This document shows, one piece after another, positions 34,807 through 44,239 of a DNA stretch of 64,000 nt. Each line of letters starts with the position of its first letter. Positions within the stretch are counted from its first letter, which is position 1. This DNA is from Romanomermis culicivorax (lineage: Eukaryota > Nematoda > Enoplea > Mermithida > Mermithidae), in contig CAWUHX010000122.1 of NCBI GenBank assembly GCA_963922205.1, forward strand, positions 652,802 to 716,801, written 5' to 3'. Made by a program: the position numbers and the translations under genes. Under the pieces are notes generated by a model. That model had not been told where the DNA came from, made no database searches, and saw only the letters and a list, made by a program, of their open reading frames with translations.

Positions 34807-35878
34807 TCCACAAAAAATAGAAGCAGTAAAAAATTTCGAAGTACCTAAATCCATCAAGCAGCTGCAAAAGTTCTTGGGATTAGTACAGTGGTCTAAACAT
34901 TTCATCCATAATTTAGCCTTCATGGCACAGCCTTTATTTAAAGCCCTCGTAAAAAAGAATAGGAAGGAGAAGTTCGAACTTTCAGAAGAACAGTTAACGG
35001 CGTTTAAGGATTTAAAAAACGCCCTAATGACGGCACCCTTTCTTCGGTACCCAATATTTGATGGATCGGCAAAATTTGTGATTCAAACTGATGCCTCGGG
35101 GACAGCGATAGGTGCGATCTTGTACCAGGAAACAGAAAATGATCGCTGGATAATAGCCTATTCCAGCAGGGTTCTAAACGATGCCGAAACAAGATATTCC
35201 ACAACGGAGAGAGAGTGTCTAGCTGTAGTCTATGGGTTCAAGCAATACCGACATTACGTCATGGGGTTTAGGGTCACAATCAGAACAGATCATAAACCAC
35301 TTACGTGGCTCTCCGCAGAGAAACAACAAAATCAAAGGTTATTGAAATGGGCTTTATATCTTGGACAGTTTAACTACACATTCGAATATGTAGCCGGACG
35401 CGAAAATGCCTTCGCAGATTTTTTATCAAGGTCCGAGGAGAAGGAGAAGATTCGAAACAAAAAACAAGAAAGTAACGAAGGGATTGAGGACGAAAAATTT
35501 AATGCGGAAGCCGAATGCATGGCAGTAACGCGAGCCATGACAAAACAAATGCTTGAACCCGAGACTCATGAAACATTCATTGATCCCCCACCACGGACAC
35601 AAAAGGAAATAGATCAAATACCGGAGGAAGCGAAAAGAGAATCGGAACTATTTTCCCTCGACCTGGTAAGAAAGCAACAACGAATGGATTCAAAATTAGC
35701 CGATATTTTCAAGAATATTGCGGAAAATAGCTCAAGAAAGTACTTCAACAGTTTTCATCTGGAAAAGGATATATTGTATCGGGAGAATATCCATGGAAAA
35801 AACCAACTAGTAATTCCATCAAGACTTAGACACCTCGTTCTACATCAATATCACGGCGATACCTTAATGGGACACTAA
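34748..35878 (+). pseudogene. pol: Reverse transcriptase C-terminus, RNase H and integrase zinc-binding domain
   Basis: Continues the polyprotein after the slippage lesion with [18 protein letters not shown] (RT connection). RNase H follows, with catalytic-type acidic motifs QTDASGTAIGAILYQ, STTERECLAVVYG and RTDHKPLTWL. An acidic linker leads to the integrase N-terminal region (LVLHQYHGDTLMGH). A TAA at 35,876-35,878 interrupts directly after MGH. Translation resumes in the same frame with GIDRIIAVIGNKFWW, so this is a simple nonsense mutation. Confidence 0.9.
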
Positions 35879-36901
35879 GGAATAGACAGAATCATCGCCG
35901 TAATAGGAAACAAATTCTGGTGGTCGAATATGGAAGACGACATTATCAAGTGGATAAAATCCTGCGTCGTATGCCAATTATGTCGCCCCATATCAAACCC
36001 GATTCAACCACTTAACCCAATACCCGTTTTGTGTCCTTGGGAAATAGTAGCAACTGATGTGGTCAGTATTTCCCCTCTACGGGAAAAAAGACCATATGTC
36101 ATCGTATTTATGGATTATTTTACTAAGTGGGTCGAAGCCAAATGTATACCAGACCAAAAGGCTGATACAATAGTGAAAGCATTCATGGAAAAAGTTATCT
36201 ACACCCACGGAACACCGAAACATCTGCTGAGCGATCAGGGCTCAGCATATATGTCTCAATTAATGACGGACGTTTGCGACCTTCTAAAAATCAAGAAAAT
36301 AAATATGACACCATACCATCCGCAATGCAATGGTATGGTGGAAAGATTCAATAGGACCCTAATTGAACAAATTAGGAGGGTGGCGATAACCGATCCAGAT
36401 GATTGGCCTCATTATTTGGAGCAAATTTTGTTTGCCTATCGAGTTACGCCCCATAAAACCACGAAAAATTCGCCACATAGTTTGTTGTATGGCCATGAGG
36501 CAAGATTTCAATTTGACAACGAAATTGCGCGGCCGATAATTATGCAGAACAATTATGACACATATAAATACATTTTAACGGAACACCTCCTTAACACGTA
36601 CAAAATCATAAACGAAAATCATAAAAAAGCGGCGGCCGAACGAAAATTACAGTATGATAAGAAGGCTCGCGAGAAAACCTTTCAAGTTGGTGAACTTGTG
36701 CTCTATCAAAAGGGAATTATAAAAGGGAAAGTGGATACAACGAATGACGGACCTTACGAGGTGATAGAGATACAGAATTTAGATAAAAATGTCATAAAAA
36801 TACGCCGCGCCGGAAAACTAGATTCACGTGTACAGTTAGTCTCAATTAATCGCGTAATGCCTTTTGTTATGCGAACACCTGAATTTTATTGTAGCTCATA
36901 A
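35879..36901 (+). pseudogene. pol: Integrase catalytic core and C-terminus
   Basis: Same frame as the preceding block after the stop codon. The zinc-binding half ends with CVVCQLCRP (completing HHCC). The DDE core shows D in VATDVVSI, D in HLLSDQGSAYMS and E in CNGMVERFNRTL. A C-terminal DGPYEVIEI ... VSINRVMPF segment resembles the GPY/F module seen in Ty3/gypsy integrases. The frame ends with TAA at 36,899-36,901. There is no chromodomain. The first internal ATG is at 35,930, but the domain starts before it. Confidence 0.9.
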
Positions 36902-38437
36902 TTCGTTTTTATCATTGTATTTTTGTGTTTTGTTCGAATTTTGTTTTACATTGTGTTCCTTTTTACCAATGTCTTATGTATTATATTTTCTTCCTTTTCT
37001 TGCAATTTTTTAATCGTACTAACTTAATTTTGGTAATTTTTATGGTAGTTTTAGGCACAGATCAAAAGATAAGCCCAATTTTCAGAACTTATCGTAAAAA
37101 ACAATATCTTTTCACATGCTTGGTGTGATAGATAGAAAATGTTCATTAATCCATATGTTGGTAATAATTTTATTGCAAAAGTTTCACCCGGGAACGGAAC
37201 CGATTTTGGAAGTATTCAGTTGATACGGAATCCCACGACGTCCAAGATGGCAAGAATCTCATCCGGTTGCAAGAATGGTGATATAATATTAATTTTGTAT
37301 TGAGCGGACAAAGAATTTGAAGAGAACGTAATTATATAAAAAAAAAAAAAAAAAAAATGTGACTCTAAATTGGCTGGCCAGCAATTTATTCGCCGAGGAT
37401 TTTGGATGTTCGAGAGCCTGATCAACTCCCTTATAGCCAAATTTATTCTTGTGCGTCGGAGTCGTTTCATGTGTATTATTGGAAATTGTTAGTTCGAGAA
37501 CCATATTTTTATGTTGTAATATTTGCCGCTTAGTATGACTTATCAATAATTTGGAATTATTCATGGGTGTTCTTTGGCCGACCTTGAATGGTTACCGAGG
37601 AGCCTTATGTTTTGGATAATAATGTTTCGCCATTTCATCAAAAATTTTGTCGATGCCCATTGTTGCAGCTAAGAATGTAGTATTTGCCATCGAATTATGG
37701 TGGACTCGGGAAGGTAAGCATTGATGATTTAAACCGCATTCTTTTTTCAGGTATGACTTGTCACTTCAAAAAAGTTCCTCCACAGAGTCAGTTTCGAAGA
37801 AATCGGTTTCCTGGTACAACAATAGTCCTCAAGGTATGAAAATTCGAATGATATTTGCCCCATGGAACCGGAAGGAAGAATTACAACATCCATGGTGTGG
37901 CCATTACGTGCGATGGTGAAAGTAAATATACCCTTGTAAATTCTTGACCTCACTCTTTGTGACGTCAGGGAAATATGTTGTGTGCAAAAAATCTTTTTCA
38001 ATGTAATTTTTCTACATTCTGATTTAAAGTTTTTCTACGTCTATGCCTTGCAATATTATATCTCCGGGATCTGTGCCTTAAAAATTGCCTCATTCTGTTA
38101 ATCTCATAAATTCGTTTCATTCATTTCCTCATTTGCGTTTCGTTTTATTTGCACCTGTGTGAAATTACGTTTGTTCTTTTTCTTCTCATTTTTAGTAATT
38201 ATTGTAGAAATTTTCGTAAAATTTTTGGATTTTTTCTTTTCCTTTCCGAAAATAGTCACCAAGTAACATCACGCATGTGCTAGGCAGCTTCGCGCTACCA
38301 TTTTTAAATTTTTCTCTATCTTTTTTCCAAAACATATACATTTTCATTTCAAAACTTTTTTTTGTGGCACAGACCGTGTTATGGGTTTAAGTTTACATTT
38401 TAATAATGCAGACCTACTTTAACAACAAATACCATAT
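36902..38437 (+). other. 3' untranslated region of the LTR retrotransposon
   Basis: About 1.5 kb of AT-rich sequence with no recognised gene in the position where env would lie. An A-run of about 20 is at ~37,338-37,357. Minus-strand frames crossing it (37,216-37,564; 37,747-38,001) have no known motif. Confidence 0.6.
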
Positions 38438-39158
38438 ACATTTTGGTTCAAAATCTAGACAGCCAAAGGCCCAGAGGATTCGGTCTTCGGGCGTCCTTTC
38501 TCCCTGGGGGCAGATAATACCAAAGGCGTTGGGGGGCCAGTGTCCGGCCAAGGGGCCAGAGGAGCAACGGCGGCGGAAATTTCGAAAGTCTTGCGGGCTC
38601 TCCACAATCGACAACCCCCCTCCGGAGAGGACGGAGACGAAGGCCAGAATCGGTGATGGAGGAGCCGCCGATACCAAACACATCGACGGCAGTGGGGAGT
38701 GGCCCACAACCTAACTCGGGCACCACGGGGGTCGCCGCCGATCAAACAATTTTTATTTTTTATTTGTCAAATTCGGCCCGAGTGCCGCAAACGCTATTCG
38801 TTCAAACATTTCATTCTTTTTATTCGGGTAAACGGGCCCACGGGGCATTTTTATTAGTGAACTTTTAGCGTCGGGGGTAGTATCCGGCGCCATCGGCCCT
38901 ATAGTTGGAAAGATACTGTTCGATACGGGCGTTTTAATGTTATTGATTTTATTGCATCAACGGCGCGTAGCATCATTTTTTGAACATTTTGGAGTCGTCG
39001 GCATCGGGAGTCTGGGGCCCTTGGGGGACCTCCTGACTTTTCCCTTCGCTGGCGGGAAAAGTCTTGCCTTTGGGGGGAGGGATGTCAGAGGGTCAATTCC
39101 TCTGACCTTTGGCCCTCTATTCATTATATTTTTATTTTCTAGAGCTCTTTGTTGTTAA
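38438..39158 (+). other. GC-rich block with broken open frames before the 3' LTR
   Basis: The block has much higher GC than the rest of the element, with Gly/Pro/Arg-rich open frames on both strands. One forward frame from 38,653 has MEEPPIPNTSTAVGSGP. Another, open from 38,832 to a stop at 39,156-39,158 inside the LTR, has a hydrophobic ASGVVSGAIGPIVGKIL ... GVLMLLILL stretch that could be a membrane segment. It may be an env-like or captured gene relic, or non-coding. I recognise no family. Confidence 0.3.
39071..39082 (+). promoter_or_regulatory. Polypurine tract
   Basis: tggggggaggga lies immediately before the TG of the 3' LTR, the expected plus-strand primer site. Confidence 0.8.
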
Positions 39159-39869
39159 AGTAGCTCCAATTTTTATTAAGTAAACAAACCGACAAAACGG
39201 TTTGTGCCACACATTTTTGGTCCAAAAACAAATAAATGGTGGGCGCGAATGTTTTGCATAATACATGCAAGTTGATGTTAGGCGCATTGCAGTGTATTTT
39301 TTCATTCTTAATTCGTTTATTATTTTCGTCCGGCCGTTTTTATTATTGTGCCTTCGGAGAAGACTCGCGGCGGCTGAGGAAGGATTTGAGGACGCATTCA
39401 CCGTTCGCATTATTGTGTGTTTGATTTTCGCGTCGTGGATTCGTTTTGAGGATTCCCGCGGCCTAAGGATATTTTCGACGTTCAATCTTGATCAAGGATA
39501 TTAGTGAGTGGTTGTTCAGGAGTTAGTTATACTGGTCTGTCTTTGGACAAGCTTTCAGCTTAGGTCGTGGATTAAGATACCCGAAAGTCCCTGGGGCTCT
39601 GTGCACAGGGACAAAAGGAAGGGTCAGCGACGTAGGGAGGAAATCAGCATTGTGTGCGCACTTTGGCACTTTGCATTCCATTCATCACTTGCTCACCGTT
39701 GTATTTACACTTTTGTCATTTCCAAAATAAATATCTTTGTTTATCAAGTCTCTGTGACCTGCAGTAGGATTGTTTCTAGTACCGGGTTAGCGTCAGGGGG
39801 GCCGTACCAGATTGGATCTCCCGAGAACCGCAGCTAGGTAGCCGAGGGCATACGACCACATATACGACA
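39083..39869 (+). repeat. 3' LTR
   Basis: 787 bp. It differs from the 5' LTR by about six substitutions and one extra G (in the G-run near 39,797), as counted by eye. Confidence 0.95.
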
Positions 39870-40281
39870 CTCTGGTTGATACCAGATTTTATTTCAGGTT
39901 TAGGTAAGGAACAGTGGCAGAAATGACTCAGTGGGGGTCTGTGCTGGACACGCGCCTGTGGTCATGGGACCATGTAGCTGAGGACAACTTTTTCTCGCCT
40001 ATCCTTAACCATTGCGATGCAGGGAGCCAGGGCATACTACTTGAGTAGCCAATATAATTGTACGTTTTCTGAAAAATCAACCGAGAACTTATATTGAAGT
40101 TGAAGCACAGTTCCAGATACAATGGAAACGTGTCAACTTTTATTCAGACAGAACGTGAATTTGGCGATTTTTACTGCCAAACTAACCACTGGACTCGTCA
40201 GTTAACCGACGAAGTGCATAATGTGAAGAATGAGCTGATTTAATTAGAATTAGATGTGAGTCGTATTCCTATTGAAAGTAC
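39870..40281. other. Flank of the LTR element with segment G
   Basis: After the ctct duplication, a tggcagaaatgactcag motif and segment G (gctgaggacaactttttctcgcctatccttaaccattgc) recur as in 18.4-18.7 kb and, reversed, at 27.4 kb. No gene was recognised. Confidence 0.5.
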
Positions 40282-40855
40282 CGGGTATCTCCAATACAGC
40301 AAAACTCAAAATAGCGAGACTCAAAAAAGCATTTCTCAAAACAGCGGTTCTTAATACAGCGAGAAGTAGAAAGTTCTATGCATTGGAGTAAACGCACACA
40401 TCATTTTTATAATAAATTTGCAAATCATGTATTTTAAAACGTTTTCTGCAAGATGAGATAGTCTAATTTTAGTTGCAATACGCTATCTCGATTTCACACG
40501 GTTTTATGCTGCAGTTACGATTAGGTATGCACAAACGGACTAATCCAAAATCACAAAAAAATATCTGTCAAAAAATAAATAAAATAAGCTTGGACTTGGG
40601 CTTAGGCTCAGGCTTAAGCTAACACTTAGGGATACGCCTAGCCTTGGGCATAGGCTCAGCCTTGGGCATAGGTTTAGGCTTAGGCTTAGGGCGGAAGCCT
40701 GAATAAAGTGCTCTATTTTTCCACTCTGAAAATAACTTTTTTTGAAAATTCGATATTTTAGAATCTGTTCTGAGAATTCGCTGTTTTGAGAATCGCCGTT
40801 TTGAGACATCCCTGCTTTGAGACATCGCTGTTTTGAAAATCGCTGTATTGAGCCA
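40282..40855. mobile_element. Fold-back element with tandem-repeat inverted ends (family 2)
   Basis: The left end (about 40,291-40,365) holds ~5 imperfect units of a ctcaaaacagcga-type motif. The right end (about 40,745-40,855) holds ~7 units of the complement (tcgctgttttgaga). The outermost caatacagc (40,292-40,300) and gctgtattg (40,842-40,850) are exact inverted copies. The middle contains degenerate TTAGGC-like hexamers. No coding capacity. A target duplication could not be fixed (aagta occurs on both sides). Confidence 0.65.
40599..40692 (+). repeat. Degenerate TTAGGC-like hexamer tract
   Basis: Many six-base units related to ttaggc (cttagg, ctcagg, gcatagg, cctagcc). Two exact TTAGGC copies plus TTAGGG are at 40,674-40,691. 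TTAGGC is the nematode telomere repeat. Here it is interstitial, within a fold-back element. Confidence 0.55.
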
Positions 40856-42479
40856 AGTAGCAACATCCTGATTGTGGACCCTGATTTTGGAGGAGCTAAG
40901 CAAAATGGAGATTCCTTGACCCATTCTCGATTAAACTTTATTGCACTCTTATGTTCATAGTACAAGGGTTGAAGGGATAGATAAAAAGTAACTTGTGGAA
41001 CATAGGATGAAGTCAGCAAGGATTTTTATTTATTTCCTATTGTTCAGGAATCATAGCCTCTCAATCTTTCGGCATTTATCGTCACGAGAGGCTAATGCCG
41101 ATGGTCATTTAGGATTTCGAAGCTCAATTGTGTTCGAAATCATTATTTCATTAAGTTTTGGCGCAAATTGTCCTCGCAATGAAAAGCAGACGATATTCCA
41201 AGTAAGTCCCGTGCAGAATAGATGTGCCCTTCGATCCTAGGTGTGTTTCTTTATTAAAATATTTCCAGAAAGATGACTGAAATTTATAGTAAGTTTTCCT
41301 AGCAAGGAAAGAATCGATATGCATAAGGATTTCTTTATAGAGAGAATTTTCAAAGGTGTTATTGAGCAAAAATACCATGTGTTGGAATGCCACAATGATT
41401 TTGGAAGTTGTATTTCATGCTATGTTTTCCGCTTTCATAATAGTTCCTTTAGAGTTGTTGGAAAGCGTTTCAGAAAAATGGACTACAGTAATAATAGTCA
41501 AAATCGCGCTATTGTTGTTCGGCGTTCTGATGTCAACAAGATTTTTTTTTTGCCTGCAGTAATAATTTGAGGTACAAAATTATTGGGATGTAAGCACGGG
41601 TGATAGATTTCTTGCCGACGATAAACTTTTGTCGAGAAATGTCAATGCGGATGGATGGTTAAGGATCTGTGCACTTAAGTCAAGATTAATTTCTCATTCT
41701 TTATCACGGACCCATTCAAGGTCAATGGCGACATTGCTTCTAATCTGAAACCTTTTGTGATGTTATCGGATATACGAGAAATACCAAGGATGTAAAACGA
41801 TGAATCTTCCACTCCTCGTGGTAGCAGATCGTTATTCAAACTCGTACTACTGATAATTATCTTGACATATTCACGGTTTTGATCGTAGAATTTCAACTAT
41901 ACTATTTCGTCAAAAAAGCACTCGAAGCACAATTTGCAGTGGAAGTATTGGACGAATCTCGGCGTATAACAGAAAGCGAGGCAGATCTTGAAATTCCTCA
42001 TCAAAACAGATACACGAGATACACGAAAAACAGCTGAAATCTGCAATACTATGCATGAAAATTTGCCTTTGTGACGTTTACTTCACTGGAAAGAACTCAT
42101 CAAGATCTTTCTCAATTACAACAAAAGCTTTTACTTCGATTCTCCGATTGTTTCGATTATTCGAATGATTCCTTTCTTTGGCTATGATTTGTTTTTTATC
42201 ATGCGATTCATCGACAATTCGCATTGCCCAGCTATGGTATAATATTAGCTCATATAAAGCAACTTAATTAGCATATAGGAACGAAAATTATGTTTTCGGG
42301 CAGTTACATATTCCGGACCGTTTTACTACAGTCACTGCCAATATAGCTACTGCCTCGTTACAGCCACCAAAACAAAATTAGTGTCTAACTACAGTCATTA
42401 ATTACTTGGCTGTTGTCGTTTTAGCCACCAACAATTTTTTCTGTTATAGTCGACAGCTTTGGCTTTTTGAGATTTAATT
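40856..42479. other. No confident gene
   Basis: Unrecognised frames include 40,995-41,240 (+), 41,356-41,562 (+, with a hydrophobic segment, no ATG at its start) and 41,675-41,896 (-, with FYILGISRISDNITKG, more protein-like but unmatched). A tcgatcct.ggtgtg motif near 41,230 also occurs at 47,640, so parts belong to old duplicated segments. Confidence 0.35.
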
Positions 42480-43093
42480 GGAAGCACAGAGGTAAAGAGA
42501 AAACAGAAAAACCGATACTCAAAGAAAAGGCAAAAGAAAACAATGAAAGCGCAATTGAAAAGAATGAAAACGAAGACGGGGCGTTTGAATGAAATCTCCA
42601 GAAAAATGTAAAAAAAGGTTGAACGGAAGAGAAAGTAAAGATAAAAATTCAAGAAAAGAGACAGAGAAGGATAGAATGAGAGCAAGATAGAAAAAATAGT
42701 AAAAAATACATTGCGAAAGGAAAAAAATTACCTTCCTTGTGTCGTTGATTATCTCTTGCCCTTGTCTATTCGTCTGTTTTCAACTGTTTTTTTCTAGCTT
42801 GCCTGCGCGTTTCTTGCTTTTCCTTCTTCCTTAATTCTGTTTTTGACTTTCTTCATATTGTCAGAGACAGAATTTACAGAAAATAGGAAATTTTTTTTCA
42901 TGAACTTGTTTCAGCTACCACACTCGATTTTTGAGTTGATAGCATTTTGGGTCCACTGATCTACAGTCGTAGCAATGCAATAAATTCCCCTACGCGTCTA
43001 TTCATTTTTCGCATGCATAAACTCGATGATTGAGCTAGAAGACGACCATGACTTGTGATCACACAAAGGAACAATAAATTTTTCGTCCGAAAA

Positions 43094-43139
43094 CCAATGA
43101 GATTTGAGGCAGACATGACACTTGCCAGTAGTATATAAG
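43094..43139 (+). promoter_or_regulatory. CCAAT and TATA promoter module, copy 1
   Basis: CCAAT at 43,094-43,098 and TATATAAG at 43,132-43,139, within the conserved tgaggcag.catgacacttgcca block. The ORF start is 46 bases after the TATA. The same arrangement recurs at 47.15 and 60.4 kb. Regulatory function is inferred from layout only. Confidence 0.6.
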
Positions 43140-43184
43140 CGACAGATTTTGTTGAAATGTATCATACTGGTCAACAACATCCTA

Positions 43185-43496
43185 ATGGCCGATTTTATTG
43201 AAGTTTCCCGCGTTATTTCATTGAGCGTCGTCCGTTCATTCGACTACAACTGGTCGATCGACGGTTTGTCCGAAACGGCCAAAGTCGAATCGCCATTTCG
43301 CGCCTTCTCGCCGTTGTTTATCGAAAGTCGACCCTGGCCAAGAGCAACTTTTTCGAGAACGACGACGACAGGAACGAACAAGCCGATTTCTTGGGCGAAT
43401 TTCAACGTCTCGCCGAAGGACGAGCAGATCATCGACAAAATCGCCTTTTTCATGGCCAAACGCGAAGTTTACGGACGAGGTCAACGTGATTATTGA
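43185..43496 (+). CDS. Small unrecognised protein, copy 1 (about 103 aa)
   Basis: Starts MADFIEVSRV 46 bases downstream of a TATA box and ends with TGA at 43,494-43,496. It is near-identical to 60,502-60,801. Differences between the copies are about half at third codon positions, and several amino-acid changes are conservative (M/L, F/L, K/Q). That favours a protein in this frame, at least for the C-terminal SPKDEQIIDKIA.F.A.REVYG part. Against it, a central 80 bp is fully identical with no silent changes, and a second frame is also open there. The C-terminal helix faintly recalls the SURP core (IIDKxAxFxA), too weak to name. It is richer in GC than its flanks. Antisense frames here look like shadows. 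Confidence 0.5.
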   Translation: MADFIEVSRVISLSVVRSFDYNWSIDGLSETAKVESPFRAFSPLFIESRPWPRATFSRTTTTGTNKPISWANFNVSPKDEQIIDKIAFFMAKREVYGRGQRDY

Positions 43497-43989
43497 TATC
43501 TTTTACGACATTTCTCATTCGTATTTTTATTTTTGTTTTCATGACTGTGATTTTTGCATTTTTCGTTGATGTTTGTACTGTAATTATATTAATCTGACAA
43601 GTAAAAGACTGTTTAATATATTGGAAGAAGTTTGTTGTTCAGTTTCAAAACTATACTCTGTTTTTCATGAAACGCTCCTAAATTATAAAAGTAGAAATCA
43701 AGTACTATTTCAGATCTTTACAATTTTCTGCTGAACTGTTCGTCACATGAGACTGAAAGTTTGTGAGCTTATTCAGTAAACTTTCAACATTTTTTCGAAT
43801 AAAAAATTTTACATTAAAAGCTGTGTGTATGGGTCTTTGAAGACATTGTCTACTTTTGTCCTTTTTCTATTCAGAATCATTTTATAAAAAAAACTGTAGG
43901 TCCTGGTACTAGTGATGTGTAGTTGATGGTAATCTTTCATTCTTCATCCCACAGCATGGATCGCGATTGTTTGGCTTTTTCGATATTAC

Positions 43990-44230
43990 GGTGACTAACG
44001 AATCGTGTTCCGCAGTGCATATGTGCTACGGTCGTGCAGTTTTTTGAAAACGCGGCATCACCGAATTCACGTGCATCATTGAATATCAAGTCTGTCCTTT
44101 CGACGTTATTCGAAAAATTTTTGGTCTCATTTTTTCGTGAGGGAACGACTACAAGAATAACAAAACAAATCCGAGGGCTTCATTCAGTGCACTCTACGGT
44201 CCTGGGTGTGTGGCTCAATTCATGTTCTAC
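43990..44230 (+). repeat. Diverged module K, copy 1
   Basis: gtgctacggtcgtgcag, gcggcatc.ccg, cctttcgacgtt, ttcgtgagg and ggtgtgtggctcaatt occur in the same order at about 47,395-47,680. Both lie downstream of a CCAAT/TATA module. No intact frame is shared. Confidence 0.55.
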
Positions 44231-44239
44231 TTTTTAATT

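Larger units (their letters stand above)
30043..39869 (+). mobile_element. Ty3/gypsy-type LTR retrotransposon, full length
   Basis: Two LTRs (30,043-30,828 and 39,083-39,869) begin TGTCAG and end ACGACA. The element is flanked by the 4 bp duplication ctct (30,039-30,042 and 39,870-39,873). In order it contains a primer-binding site, gag, protease, reverse transcriptase, RNase H and integrase, a ~2.2 kb 3' region and a polypurine tract. By eye the LTRs differ at about six bases plus one indel (under 1%), so insertion was recent. Integrase downstream of RNase H puts it in Ty3/gypsy and not Ty1/copia. No env was recognised. Three coding lesions imply this copy is defective. Confidence 0.95.
42480..43870 (+). 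repeat. Segmental duplicate H, copy 1
   Basis: Collinear with 59,870-61,150. Shared blocks include an A-rich Lys/Glu-type stretch, then a pyrimidine-rich tract (ctttcttcatatt), catgaacttgtttca.ctacca, attcatttttcgcatgcata, the CCAAT/TATA promoter, the small ORF and ~350 bases downstream (tgtactgtaattatat.aatctgacaagt). Identity is highest in the ORF and lower in the flanks. Confidence 0.85.

Noticed and set aside
36902-39082. An env gene in the LTR element
   Set aside because: No surface/transmembrane glycoprotein pattern, signal peptide or cleavage site was recognisable. Only a weak hydrophobic frame remains, reported as a finding and not as env.
43236-43484. Antisense frames overlapping the small ORF (also at 60,306-60,858)
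   Set aside because: The forward frame has the promoter and the better substitution pattern; the antisense frames are not Met-anchored to any signal.
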